64,000 nucleotides of DNA from Hyphomicrobium sulfonivorans. Lineage in GTDB: Bacteria > Pseudomonadota > Alphaproteobacteria > Rhizobiales > Hyphomicrobiaceae. The stretch covers positions 12,501-76,500 of the forward strand of contig NZ_PZPO01000002.1 of the NCBI RefSeq assembly GCF_013306565.1. The letters are read 5' to 3'. The translations under genes were made by a program, and so were the position numbers. The notes under the pieces are model-generated. The model had not been told where the DNA came from. It was given only the letters and a program-made list of their open reading frames with translations, and ran no database searches. Below are positions 17,529 through 26,643 of this stretch, one piece after another; the first letter of the stretch is position 1; each line of letters begins with the position of its first letter.

Positions 17529-18998
17529 GTGGCGAGGGATCACGACGGCGGCGATTGTGTTGATCCGGTCATCGTCTGGTTTCGCGACGATCTTCGCCTC
17601 GCTGACAATCCTGCGCTTCACGCTGCGGCACAATCGGGGCGGCCTCTCATATGCCTGTTCGTTTATCAGACAGACGATGCCATCAGGCCGCTTGGCGGGG
17701 CCGCCCGCTGGTGGCTGCACGGTTCGTTGCTGGAACTTGACCGCGCCCTGCGCGCCATGGGCGGCGAGCTTCTTCTGTTTTCCGGATCCGCGGCCGAATT
17801 GATTCCTCATCTCGCCGGAGTCTTCCAGGCGCATTCCGTCTTCTGGAACCGAAGATACGGCGCAGCGGAGCGCAAAGTCGACGAAGGCATCAAGTCGAAG
17901 CTGAAGGCTTCAGGCATCGAGGCAAAAAGCTTCAACGGCCATCTGCTTTACGAGCCCTGGACAGTGGCCACTAAGAGCAACGCTCCTTTTCGCGTGTTCT
18001 CGGCATTCTGGCGCGCCGCGCTGGCTACCGGCGAGCCTGGCTCACCCTTGCCGACGCCGTCCCGACCGGACTTTTCCAGCGGCTTAAATGCAAGCGGTGT
18101 TGGAACAACCAAACTCACCGACCTCCGTCTCGAGCCGAGGGCGCCAGACTGGGCAAAGGGGCTGCGCGCTAACTGGCAGCATGGCGAAGCGGGCGCACAA
18201 AAACGCCTGGATGAATTTCTCGACGAAGGGTTCTCAAGCTACGCTGTTGCAAGGGATCGACCTGACCGGTCCGCCACATCCCGGCTTTCTCCCTATCTGC
18301 GCTTCGGCAACATCTCCGTTCGCCAGGTTTGGCACGCGGTTGCCGACCACGCGATACAATCGGGATCGGCCGGGCGCGCATTCGAGAAGTTTCAGTCCGA
18401 ACTCGGCTGGCGCGAATTTTCCTACCATCTTCTCTATCACAACCCGGATATGGCTGAGCGCAATCTCCAGCCCAAGTTCGATAACATGCCGTGGCGCGAC
18501 GACCGCGACGCGCTCAAGGCTTGGCAACGGGGCATGACCGGCTATCCGCTAGTGGATGCGGGAATGCGCGAACTATGGGCGACGGGCTGGATGCACAACC
18601 GTGTGCGCATGGTCGTGGCCTCGTTTCTGATCAAAGACCTTTTGATCGACTGGCGTAACGGCGAGGCCTGGTTCTGGGATACGCTCGTCGATGCCGATGC
18701 CGCAAACAATGCTGCAAGCTGGCAATGGGTCGCCGGATCGGGGGCCGACGCGGCACCTTTCTTCCGGATCTTCAACCCTGTGCTGCAAGGCGAAAAATTC
18801 GATCCGGACGGCGCCTACGTTCGCCGTTGGGTGCCGGAGCTGGCAAAGCTGCCGAATAGTATCATCCATCGCCCCTGGGAGGCGGCAAAGAAGGACTTGC
18901 TTGGAATGGATAGCCCCGGCGTCAACTACCCGGCGCGCATCGTCGATCACCGGTTGGCGCGCGAGCGGGCCCTTGCGGCATTTAGAAGTCTCGCGTGA
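17529..18998 (+). CDS. phrB: Deoxyribodipyrimidine photolyase
   Basis: A 489-aa class I photolyase, a flavoprotein that splits UV-induced cyclobutane pyrimidine dimers with blue light. The N-terminal antenna-binding domain starts VIVWFRDDLRLADNPAL. The FAD domain has TSRLSPYLRFGNISVRQVW, ELGWREFSYHLLYH, the DNA-binding motif MTGYPLVDAGMRELWATGWM and HNRVRMVVASFL. It continues with WRNGEAWFWDTLVDADAANN and GSGADAAPFFRIFNP. Length is normal for the family. GTG at 17529 has GAGG nine bases upstream. Confidence 0.95.
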   Translation: MARDHDGGDCVDPVIVWFRDDLRLADNPALHAAAQSGRPLICLFVYQTDDAIRPLGGAARWWLHGSLLELDRALRAMGGELLLFSGSAAELIPHLAGVFQAHSVFWNRRYGAAERKVDEGIKSKLKASGIEAKSFNGHLLYEPWTVATKSNAPFRVFSAFWRAALATGEPGSPLPTPSRPDFSSGLNASGVGTTKLTDLRLEPRAPDWAKGLRANWQHGEAGAQKRLDEFLDEGFSSYAVARDRPDRSATSRLSPYLRFGNISVRQVWHAVADHAIQSGSAGRAFEKFQSELGWREFSYHLLYHNPDMAERNLQPKFDNMPWRDDRDALKAWQRGMTGYPLVDAGMRELWATGWMHNRVRMVVASFLIKDLLIDWRNGEAWFWDTLVDADAANNAASWQWVAGSGADAAPFFRIFNPVLQGEKFDPDGAYVRRWVPELAKLPNSIIHRPWEAAKKDLLGMDSPGVNYPARIVDHRLARERALAAFRSLA

Positions 18999-19056
18999 CG
19001 ACTGCTAACTAGTCGCGTGGCGACGAGTTGAAGGACGGCGGTGCTTGCTTCAGATA

Positions 19057-19512
19057 TCAAAACTCAAGAAGCATGTCCCAGCGATCCAAACCTGGCCCGT
19101 AACCGTCTTTCACCACTGCTTCGGCGCGAAACCCGAAACGAGCGTAAAAGTCCCTCGTGTGTTGACTTGTGTCCAGCTTCACCCGTTTTACGCCGCCTTC
19201 CGCTCTGACAGCGTTCAACCGTGCTTCCGTCAACAACCGGCCGATGCCGTTTCCTTGAAGGTTGTGATCGACCATGCCCCAACAAAGGGCTGCCGTTTCT
19301 CCCCCGGTCTCGACCATGTGTCCTCCGCAGGCGACCACGATGTGATCGCGCTCGACGACCAAGTATGTTTTTCCCGGGAGCCGCTCAAGGAAAGCTGCAA
19401 AATCTTGGCGCTCCGAAGCTGCGAAGAAGCGTGGGACATTGCCATCGAACAAGCGCAAGCAAGCAGCCATGTCAGAGCCGGCGTAAGGTCGAATAATGTT
19501 CATGTGAAGCAT
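19057..19512 (-). CDS. GNAT-family N-acetyltransferase
   Basis: A 151-aa acetyltransferase of the GNAT fold. The acetyl-CoA-binding motif A region reads LCWGMVDHNLQGNGIGRLL, with the Q/R-x-x-G-x-G pattern as QGNGIG. The C-terminal strand pair ends in the F-Y-x-R-F-G-F motif (TRDFYARFGFRAE). The substrate, a protein N-terminus or a small amine, cannot be told. An internal ATG at 19503 is an equally good start. Confidence 0.85.
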   Translation of the reverse strand: MLHMNIIRPYAGSDMAACLRLFDGNVPRFFAASERQDFAAFLERLPGKTYLVVERDHIVVACGGHMVETGGETAALCWGMVDHNLQGNGIGRLLTEARLNAVRAEGGVKRVKLDTSQHTRDFYARFGFRAEAVVKDGYGPGLDRWDMLLEF

Positions 19513-19692
19513 CTAGTGCGGCCTTCGTTTTAGGAGTGGCCTATTTCGGTCCACGATCTGTTGGCTAGGCGTATTCGCCGAGCTGGAAGCCACTTTGGCC
19601 GAGGATTCGCAAGCGTTTGAGTGGCAGGCCGAGCCGTGATTACAGACGGCTCTGGGAAGAAGCCGGGGTTAAAAAGCTGCCCACCTTCCTCA

Positions 19693-20100
19693 TCACACGG
19701 CGTTCGGGAAGTGCTCGACATGAGTCGCCGCCGTGCGCCCAAAATAGACCACACGGCGCCCGGAAAAGGAGACGATGTAGCCGGCGCAACCAGCGGCTTT
19801 CACCTTCTCGCAAAATCCCTTGTAGGTGTAACCGGCTGCCCCGCTCTGGGCCTCGAGGATCGCCGCCTTGACGGCCTCGCCAAGAAACTCGGCCGCCACC
19901 GTCTCATCATCGGGCGGCAAGGGGAGTTCGATGCTGTCGCCATTGGGAAGATAATAAGCGCATGCCTCGCGACGATAATCGACGGTGTATCCCTCAAAAC
20001 CTGCGGCGACCAGCGCTCCGACGACGGCAGGAAAATCCATCGTCGCATCGTATGCCGCGGCTAGGGATGCTTTGGCAGTTGTCGCCTGTTGCTCATTCAT
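19693..20100 (-). CDS. DUF1398-family protein
   Basis: A 135-aa protein resembling the DUF1398 (YbcV-like) family. It has a helical N-terminal half with AAGFEGYTVDYRREACAYY, then acidic PDDETVAAEFLGEAVKAAI, and a C-terminal repeat-like segment CAGYIVSFSGRRVVYFGRTA. Function is unknown. The ATG has a clear AAGGAGGAG site. It lies 33 bp downstream of the MarR gene on the same strand and is probably in its operon. Confidence 0.72.
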   Translation of the reverse strand: MNEQQATTAKASLAAAYDATMDFPAVVGALVAAGFEGYTVDYRREACAYYLPNGDSIELPLPPDDETVAAEFLGEAVKAAILEAQSGAAGYTYKGFCEKVKAAGCAGYIVSFSGRRVVYFGRTAATHVEHFPNAV

Positions 20101-20133
20101 AATCTCCTCCTTGGCTGGTCAGTGTCATTCCGA

Positions 20134-20595
20134 TCAATCGACCGGGGTATGATTCAGGCCATGGCGCTTGGCGATTTTTTCCAAAGCTCGCCGTAGCGCC
20201 GCCTGTTCTTCTGAGCTCAGCACGCCGAAAAACGATTCGTCGTTGGCGTCGGCCAATCTCGCCAGTTTGGGAACAAGCGCTCTTCCTTTCCCGGACAGCC
20301 GGAGCGTATGAGCCCTGCCATCGTCGAGGTTGTCGCTCCTCTCAATCAGGCGCTTGGCCAGCAATCGGTCGGAGAGCTTGCTGATCGCTCCGCGCGTCAT
20401 ACCCATGACGGTCGCGAGCTTGCTGGGAGCAAGTTCATCAACATCGAAAAGCGCCCGCAAAAAAAACCACTCCGCAACCGTCACCTCTTCCGCCTCCAGC
20501 CTGCGCGCGAACGCAGTCGAGACATTGTTTGAGACCAGTCTCAGCCAATAGCCGAGGTGATCGGTCAGTTCGGACACGGAAGTCTTTCGAGCCAT
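20134..20595 (-). CDS. MarR-family transcriptional regulator
   Basis: A 153-aa winged-helix repressor. Seen are the dimerisation helices at both ends and the DNA-binding core WFFLRALFDVDELAPSKLATVMGMTRGAISKLSDRL, with the wing ending in RLSGKGRALVPKL. MarR proteins usually repress their own operon and release DNA on binding small phenolic ligands. The likely targets are itself and the DUF1398 gene that follows. GAGGA precedes the ATG by two bases plus spacer. Confidence 0.9.
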   Translation of the reverse strand: MARKTSVSELTDHLGYWLRLVSNNVSTAFARRLEAEEVTVAEWFFLRALFDVDELAPSKLATVMGMTRGAISKLSDRLLAKRLIERSDNLDDGRAHTLRLSGKGRALVPKLARLADANDESFFGVLSSEEQAALRRALEKIAKRHGLNHTPVD

Positions 20596-20742
20596 CGTTC
20601 CTCACGTAAGTTTACATGGAAACTATATCGCCAAACAACTTTCCTTGTCAACTACATCGGCGACACGCCTGCGGCGAGGCAAAGGCCGACTTCCGCCCGG
20701 ATCACGATTTGATTGATGCTATGCTGCGGTCAAATGGCCGTG

Positions 20743-20819
20743 TGGCGCACCCGATAGGATTCGAACCTATGACCTCTGCCTTCGGAGGGCAGCACTCTAT
20801 CCAGCTGAGCTACGGGTGC
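20743..20819 (-). tRNA. tRNA-Arg (CCG)
   Basis: A 77-nt cloverleaf on the minus strand. The acceptor stem is GCACCCG with CGGGTGC, the anticodon loop CTCCGAA gives anticodon CCG between CTGCC and GGCAG, and the T-loop is GGTTCGAATCC. The terminal CCA is encoded. Confidence 0.97.
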
Positions 20820-21143
20820 TTACACCGCGTTTGATAGCGCATTCGCGGGGTGCGGGCAAACCCGCAGACGCCCCGGTCCGACCGTTTTGCGTGCGCTTCT
20901 TCGTCTCCGTTTCAGCACCGGAACTCGCCGCGGAAGGCCTGCACGGGCCGCAGTAAAGACGGCACCGGGCAGATATTGCGCATGTTTTGCAATGGCTTCG
21001 CGCGTCAGGAAGCCAGTGCGACATGGCGTTGCGGGCGCGGATCTCGGCCTATGCCATCCCCATATGAGTGGTGCGCGCGGGCTGACCCGGCGGGACCGGG
21101 GCCCTATAGTTGGCGCTTGAAGCCGGGGCTCAAGATCAGATCC

Positions 21144-24100
21144 ATGACCGAACCGCAAAACAACGCCGCCAAGGCCGCAGTATGCAGCGTGCCTGCGGGC
21201 GAGCCGACGCCGATCATCAAGGGTAGCCATGTCTACCTCGTCGATGGCTCCGGCTATATTTTCCGGGCTTTCCACGCCCTGCCGCCGCTGACGCGTCCAT
21301 CGGATGGGCTGCCGGTCGGCGCGGTGCATGGCTTCTGCGCCATGCTGTGGAAGCTGCTGCGCGAGTCCAAGGCTGCCGAAGCGCCGACCCATATGGCGGT
21401 GATCTTCGACGCTTCGCGCGATAACTATCGTAACGAGATATATCAGGCGTATAAGGCGAACCGCCCGCCGGCGCCGGAAGAGCTGGTGCCGCAGTTTCCG
21501 CTGATCCGCGATGCGGTGCGCGCGTTCAATGTCGCGTGTCTTGAGATGGAAGGCTTCGAGGCCGACGACCTGATCGCGACCTATACGCGGCAGGTGGTTG
21601 CGGCCGGTGGCGACGTGACGATTGTCTCATCCGACAAGGATCTGATGCAACTCATCCAGCCGGGCGTCGTGATGTTCGACGCTATGAAGAACAAGAAGCT
21701 GGGCCGCGATGAGGTGATCGAGAAGTTCGGTGTGCCGCCGGAGCTGGTGGTGGATGTGCAGTCGCTCGCGGGTGACTCGGTCGACAACGTTCCCGGTGTG
21801 CCAGGCATCGGCATCAAGACGGCGGCGGAACTCATCAACGAATACGGCGACCTCGATGCGTTGCTGGAGCGCGCGAGCGAGATCAAGCAGCCGAAGCGCC
21901 GCGAGCGGCTGACGGAATTTGCCGATCAGGCGCGTGTTTCGCGCGAGCTGGTGCGGCTGAAGGACGATGTGCCGGATCTCATTTCCGCCGACGCGCTGGG
22001 CGTGCAGGATCCTGATCCGGCGCCGCTACTCAATTTCCTGCGCGAGATGGAATTCAACACGCTGACGCGACGCATCGCCGATGCGCTGGGCACCGAGCCA
22101 CCGGCACCGGTCGCCGTTTCTGTTGGCAGCACGGTTGCGACGAAGCGGAAAGCCGGTGCGGTTTCGGATGGTGCTGATAGCGCTGCGGGCGATGCGGAAG
22201 CGCCGGTTGCGGAATCACCCGCTGCGGGCGCGGAGCTGCTTGCCGCGGCAGCGCGTGCTCCGTTCGATCGCTCCAAGTATAAAACGATCACGACGCGTGA
22301 AGATCTGGAAGCGTGGGTGACGCGCGCCTATGAAACCGGACGCGTTGCGTTCGATACCGAGACGACTTCGCTCGATCCGATGCAGGCAGAGCTTGTGGGA
22401 GTGTCGCTCGCGGTTGCGCCGGGCGAGGCGTGTTACATTCCGCTGGCCCATCGCGCCAGCGCCGACAGTTTCGATTTCGGCAGCCATGACGGTATCGAGC
22501 AGCTTTCAACCGTTGAAGCGTTGGCGCTGCTGAAGCCGCTGCTGGAAGATGCCTCGATCCTGAAGATCGGCCAGAACGTGAAATACGATCTGAACGTGCT
22601 GGCGCAGCATGGCATCGCGGTGACGCCGATCGACGACACGATGCTGATGTCGTACGCGCTGGATGCGGGCAAGGGTTCGCACGGCATGGACGACTTGGCG
22701 CTGCGCCATCTCGGCCATGTGTGCATGACGTTCGATCAGGTCGTTGCGACGCTGCCGGGAAAGAAAAAATCCGAACGCACGTTTGCGCAGGCACCGCTGG
22801 ATAGAGCGACGGAGTATGCGGCCGAAGATGCGGATGTGACGCTGCGTCTGTGGCTGGTGCTGAAGCCGCGCCTTGCGGCCGAGCGCGTCGCCACCGTGTA
22901 TGAAACGCTGGAGCGTCCGCTCATTTCCGTCATCGCGGGCATGGAGCGCGAAGGCATCCGCGTCGATGGCGGGATACTTTCGCGTCTGTCGTCCACGTTC
23001 GCGCAGGCAAGCGCGCGGCTTGAGGAAGAAGTGAACGGCCTCGTCGGCCACAAGTTCAATCTCGCTTCGCCGCGCCAGCTTGGCGAACTGCTGTTCGACC
23101 GGCTGCAACTGCCGGGCGGCAAGCGCACCAAGAGCGGCCAGTGGGAAACGCGCGCCGGGCTGCTGGACGATCTGGCGGCGAATGAAGATCTGCCGGACGA
23201 TGCGCGCCGGCTGATCAACACGATGCTGGAGTGGCGCCAGATGACCAAGCTGCGCTCGACCTACACCGACGCGCTGCCGGGCTATGTGCATATGCGCACC
23301 GAACGCATCCACACCAGCTATTCGTTGGCGGCGACGACGACGGGGCGGCTGGCTTCATCCGAGCCCAACCTGCAGAACATTCCGATCCGCACCCGCGAGG
23401 GCCGCGAGATCCGCACCGCGTTCATTGCCGAACCGGGCCGGCAGCTTATCTCTGCCGACTACAGCCAGATCGAGTTGCGCGTGCTGGCGCATGTTGCCGA
23501 CATCCCGCAGCTTCGCAAGGCGTTCGACGACGGCCTCGACATTCACGCGATGACGGCGTCGGAGATGTTCGGCGTGCCGGTGGAGGGAATGCCGAGCGAA
23601 GTGCGCCGCCGCGCGAAGGCGATCAACTTCGGCATCATCTACGGCATCTCTGCGTTCGGGCTCGCCAATCAGCTTGGCATCTCGCGCGAGGAAGCCGCGG
23701 CGTACATTAAAACGTACTTCGAGCGCTTCCCCGGCATCCGCGCCTACATGGACGAGACCAAGCGTGTTGCGCATGAGCGCGGGTTCGTGGAGACGATCTT
23801 CGGCCGCCGCATTCACTATCCGGAGATCAACACCAAGAACCCGTCGATGCGCGGTTTTCTGGAGCGCGCGGCGATCAATGCGCCGATCCAGGGCTCGGCT
23901 GCCGACATCATCCGCCGTGCAATGGCGCGCATGCCGACGGCGCTAGAAGAAGCGGGGCTGAAGACGGCGAAGATGCTGCTGCAGGTGCACGACGAACTGG
24001 TGTTCGAGGTGGCGGATGCGGAGGTTCCGGCGACACTGGCGACGGTGAAGCGCGTGATGGAAGGCGCGGCGCTGCCGGTGGTGAAGCTCGCTGTGCCGAT

Positions 24101-24146
24101 CCAGGTGGATGCCAAGGCGGCCGAAAACTGGGAAGCGGCGCATTAG
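21144..24146 (+). CDS. polA: DNA polymerase I
   Basis: A 1000-aa replication and repair polymerase. The N-terminal 5'-3' exonuclease (about residues 30-300) has VYLVDGSGYIFRAFHAL and FEADDLIATY. A degenerate or active 3'-5' exonuclease domain near 400-580 begins VAFDTETTSLDPM, with intact DxE. The polymerase domain has TTTGRLASSEPNLQNIPIR, SADYSQIELRVLAH (palm Asp), RRRAKAINFGIIYGIS and QVHDELVFEV. Residues 300-390 form an Ala-rich linker. ATG at 21144 fits family length; the frame extends upstream to 20850 without support. Confidence 0.97.
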   Translation: MTEPQNNAAKAAVCSVPAGEPTPIIKGSHVYLVDGSGYIFRAFHALPPLTRPSDGLPVGAVHGFCAMLWKLLRESKAAEAPTHMAVIFDASRDNYRNEIYQAYKANRPPAPEELVPQFPLIRDAVRAFNVACLEMEGFEADDLIATYTRQVVAAGGDVTIVSSDKDLMQLIQPGVVMFDAMKNKKLGRDEVIEKFGVPPELVVDVQSLAGDSVDNVPGVPGIGIKTAAELINEYGDLDALLERASEIKQPKRRERLTEFADQARVSRELVRLKDDVPDLISADALGVQDPDPAPLLNFLREMEFNTLTRRIADALGTEPPAPVAVSVGSTVATKRKAGAVSDGADSAAGDAEAPVAESPAAGAELLAAAARAPFDRSKYKTITTREDLEAWVTRAYETGRVAFDTETTSLDPMQAELVGVSLAVAPGEACYIPLAHRASADSFDFGSHDGIEQLSTVEALALLKPLLEDASILKIGQNVKYDLNVLAQHGIAVTPIDDTMLMSYALDAGKGSHGMDDLALRHLGHVCMTFDQVVATLPGKKKSERTFAQAPLDRATEYAAEDADVTLRLWLVLKPRLAAERVATVYETLERPLISVIAGMEREGIRVDGGILSRLSSTFAQASARLEEEVNGLVGHKFNLASPRQLGELLFDRLQLPGGKRTKSGQWETRAGLLDDLAANEDLPDDARRLINTMLEWRQMTKLRSTYTDALPGYVHMRTERIHTSYSLAATTTGRLASSEPNLQNIPIRTREGREIRTAFIAEPGRQLISADYSQIELRVLAHVADIPQLRKAFDDGLDIHAMTASEMFGVPVEGMPSEVRRRAKAINFGIIYGISAFGLANQLGISREEAAAYIKTYFERFPGIRAYMDETKRVAHERGFVETIFGRRIHYPEINTKNPSMRGFLERAAINAPIQGSAADIIRRAMARMPTALEEAGLKTAKMLLQVHDELVFEVADAEVPATLATVKRVMEGAALPVVKLAVPIQVDAKAAENWEAAH

Positions 24147-24163
24147 TGCGGGTTAGTGCCTCC

Positions 24164-24202
24164 GCACCGGCGGCCGGCTCCGCGCAGCGGAGTCGCCGGT
24201 GC
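24164..24202 (+). repeat. Dispersed palindromic repeat, copy A
   Basis: A 39-bp imperfect palindrome. GCACCGGCGGCCGGCTCC pairs with GGAGTCGCCGGTGC around CGCGCAGC-type loop bases. The same element recurs at 24214, in the 31661-31844 cluster and at 61005, always in the same orientation and just after a gene end. Confidence 0.75.
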
Positions 24203-24213
24203 GAAAGAACAAT

Positions 24214-24250
24214 CACGGCGGCCGGCTACCCGGAGGGGTGTCGCCGGTGC
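24214..24250 (+). repeat. Dispersed palindromic repeat, copy B
   Basis: A 37-bp copy of the same element (CACGGCGGCCGGCTACCCG with TCGCCGGTGC), 11 bp after copy A, forming a head-to-tail pair between polA and pqqA. Confidence 0.72.
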
Positions 24251-24385
24251 GGATAAAGCGATCAAATCGGCATCAGCCGCGCTTATGCGGCCTTCAACTA
24301 AAAGCGATTGGCGCTTATCCGTCTGATGGCTGCATAATCGGCGCAGTCGGGCGAATGGGCGCTCGACTCTAGTGGAGGAATACAC

Positions 24386-24475
24386 ATGAAAGTTTGGACC
24401 AAGCCCGCAGTTCGCGAGCAGGAAGTTGGCCTTGAGGTCACCTCGTACATGCCCGCAGAGATCGACATCATCTAA
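24386..24475 (+). CDS. pqqA: PQQ precursor peptide PqqA, copy 1
   Basis: A 29-codon gene for the ribosomally made precursor of the cofactor pyrroloquinoline quinone. The peptide starts MKVWTKPAV and ends REQEVGLEVTSYMPAEIDII. The cross-linked Glu17 and Tyr21 of the E-x-x-x-Y motif are present (EVTSY). GGAGGA lies seven bases before the ATG and a strong terminator follows. No pqqB, C, D or E gene lies beside it, so it must rely on enzymes encoded elsewhere. It is one of two copies in the window; compare 53934-54023. Confidence 0.93.
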   Translation: MKVWTKPAVREQEVGLEVTSYMPAEIDII

Positions 24476-24502
24476 TGTCGATTTCACCGTCATCTGACGG
24501 AG

Positions 24503-24535
24503 CAGACGGCGGCCCTTCGGGGCCGCCGTCTGTTT
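24503..24535 (+). terminator. Terminator after pqqA copy 1
   Basis: A perfect 13-bp stem (CAGACGGCGGCCC with GGGCCGCCGTCTG) and a TTCG tetraloop, followed by TTTA. It makes pqqA copy 1 a short monocistronic unit. Confidence 0.92.
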
Positions 24536-24641
24536 ATGGGCTTGAGTAACGTGAAATCTGCGAACCGGATTGGGCCAATGGCGCCGGCAGAAGGCCTGGC
24601 TGACAGCTGGGAGTGCGGCGCCGCGATGCTCCGTATCCGGA

Positions 24642-25007
24642 TCAGCGGTCGTCGGTGACGTCGCCGATACCGGGATCGGACACGACATCTGCGCTGCGGA
24701 CATAAAGGACCGAGCCGTCCTCGCGCTCCGCTTTCATGTATTTGTTGAAGCCTAACCCAAATTCCGGCTGCTCCAGCAGGCGTTCGCCGGAAAACAGGAC
24801 GATGCAACCTTTCGGCGCCTGATCTTCGCGCCGTATGTCTGCGGGCGCTTCGTCGACATCAATCAGCGTCTGACGTTCATAGCACGCGAGCACGTTGCCG
24901 GACTTCACCATCCAGACGCTGTTGGCGTGGGCCGCGGCAGTGAGCGTGCAAAGAGCGAGCGGGATGATGGCCGCTCGCACAAGGTTTGTGTGTTTCAGGC
25001 GCTGCAT
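24642..25007 (-). CDS. Hypothetical exported protein
   Basis: A 121-aa protein with a signal peptide (VRAAIIPLALCTLTAAAHA, cleaved before NSVW). The mature part is small, has two Cys (LACYERQ and GCIVLF) that could form a disulphide, and shows no family I recognise. It starts 10 bp after phaZ ends and is probably the last gene of a phaZ operon. The frame is open upstream into phaZ; ATG at 25007 is chosen because it directly precedes the signal peptide. Confidence 0.7.
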   Translation of the reverse strand: MQRLKHTNLVRAAIIPLALCTLTAAAHANSVWMVKSGNVLACYERQTLIDVDEAPADIRREDQAPKGCIVLFSGERLLEQPEFGLGFNKYMKAEREDGSVLYVRSADVVSDPGIGDVTDDR

Positions 25008-25017
25008 GGCTGGCCAA

Positions 25018-26325
25018 TCAGACCGGAGAGACTGCAAGCGCCGGATGGTGCACGCGGCGGGCCGTGCGCTCCGTTGGCGTTGAACCGCGCTCATATTCAA
25101 CCGTGCGGATGAACTCGCGAATGCGCGGCTGAATTTCGGTGCGCCAGCGCGTGCCGTTGAACACGCCGTAGTGGCCGACACCCTCCTGCATGTAATGCAG
25201 CTTCATGTCGGCAGGGATATTCTCGCACAGGTCATGCGCGGCCTGCGTCTGGCCGATGCCGGTAATGTCGTCGCGCTCGCCCTCGATAGTCATCAGCGCG
25301 GTGTCGCGGATCTCCGAACAGTCGACCCGCATATCCCGATGCATCATCGTGCCTTGCGGCAGGGCGTGATCCTGGAACACCGTCTTCACGGTCTGCAGAT
25401 AGAACTCCGCCGTCAGATCCATCACCGAGAGATATTCGTCGTAGAAGGTCTGGTGCTGCTTGACGCTGTCGCAGTCGCCCTGAACGAGATTCTTGAACAG
25501 ATCGACGTGCGCATTCATGTGGCGCTCAAGGTTCATTGTCATGAACCCGGTGAGCTGCATGAAGCCCGGATACACGGGGCGCATGAAGCCCGCATGCGGG
25601 AATGGCACCGTCGAGATAACGTTCTTCTCGAACCACTCAATCGAGCGATCTTCAGCCAGCTTATTGACCGCAGTCGGATTGCGCCGCGTGTCGATGGGGC
25701 CGCCCATCAGGATCATCGATGCGGGCTGGCACGGATCGTCCGTTGCCGCCATGTGGGCAACGGCGGCCAGTGTCGGCACCGCGGGCTGACACACGCCCAT
25801 GATGTGCGTATCGGGGCCGATCACGCGCATAAACGACACCAGATGGTCGATGAAATCGTCGAGATCGAAGCGGCCCATCGCCAGCGGGATGTCGCGGCAA
25901 TCGATCCAGTCGGTGATGTAGACCTCGTGCTCGGGCAGCATCGCCTGTACGGTGCCGCGCAGCAGCGTTGCATAGTGGCCGGACATCGGCGCCACGATCA
26001 GCACCTTCGGGTCGTAGCGGCGGCCGGTGAGCGCGTTCTCCTCACGCTCGAAGTGCAGCAGGTTGCAAAACGGCGTCGATGCCACAACATGCTCCCGCAC
26101 GGACACCTCAACACCGCCGACGTGCGTTGTCTTGAGGCCGAAAGCGGGCTTGCCGTAGCGTCGCGTGATGTTCTCGAACACTTCGCAGGCGGCTGAGAGA
26201 TGCTTGCCGTACGGCGTGGCGGCGAACGGGTTGAACGGCCAGTCGAGCGCACTGCGCAGTCCGCTTACGCCGAAGCGCATCGGAGAAAGGACAGCGTGGG
26301 CTAGCTCATAGGCGTAGTAGTGCAT
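25018..26325 (-). CDS. phaZ: Intracellular polyhydroxyalkanoate depolymerase
   Basis: A 435-aa cytoplasmic enzyme that hydrolyses stored poly-3-hydroxybutyrate granules. It matches intracellular PhaZ proteins end to end. KVLIVAPMSGHYATLLRGTV precedes the nucleophile elbow IMGVCQPAVP, where Cys179 replaces the usual Ser as in Ralstonia-type PhaZ. Further on are ALMTIEGERDDITGIGQTQAAH, which carries the acid residue, and VGHYGVFNGTRWR with the catalytic His. There is no signal peptide, as expected. AGGAGG lies seven bases before the ATG, next to a possible PhaR operator. Confidence 0.95.
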   Translation of the reverse strand: MHYYAYELAHAVLSPMRFGVSGLRSALDWPFNPFAATPYGKHLSAACEVFENITRRYGKPAFGLKTTHVGGVEVSVREHVVASTPFCNLLHFEREENALTGRRYDPKVLIVAPMSGHYATLLRGTVQAMLPEHEVYITDWIDCRDIPLAMGRFDLDDFIDHLVSFMRVIGPDTHIMGVCQPAVPTLAAVAHMAATDDPCQPASMILMGGPIDTRRNPTAVNKLAEDRSIEWFEKNVISTVPFPHAGFMRPVYPGFMQLTGFMTMNLERHMNAHVDLFKNLVQGDCDSVKQHQTFYDEYLSVMDLTAEFYLQTVKTVFQDHALPQGTMMHRDMRVDCSEIRDTALMTIEGERDDITGIGQTQAAHDLCENIPADMKLHYMQEGVGHYGVFNGTRWRTEIQPRIREFIRTVEYERGSTPTERTARRVHHPALAVSPV

Positions 26326-26339
26326 CGCCGGGCCTCCTG

Positions 26340-26350
26340 CTGCAGTGCAG
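26340..26350. promoter_or_regulatory. Possible PhaR operator upstream of phaZ
   Basis: CTGC-AGT-GCAG, which fits the CTGC-N3-4-GCAG pattern described for the PHB-responsive repressor PhaR of Paracoccus. It lies 15 bp before the phaZ start, just behind the ribosome-binding site. An 11-bp match can occur by chance. Confidence 0.35.
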
Positions 26351-26643
26351 CGTCATTTCAGAGCTCCGCATGTCTCACGACATGGAATATGCATTTTAGA
26401 AAAGCATCACACTGGAGCTACTGCCAAGCGAAAATCATATAAGTTTTTTGTAGCCATGCTGTTTCTTTTCAGACACTTCCCGCAGCGCGGTGATATGGCG
26501 CTGGTACAACCGAGGGTGATGGGCGCCAGCGTCGCACCGCGCGGCCGCATCCCAAAAGTGCCGTTTAATTGTGGTTTTGTGCGCTGCCCGATCGGATTGC
26601 TGCGTTCGCTGCATCCGCTTTCGACAAGCCAACAGAGGCCAAT

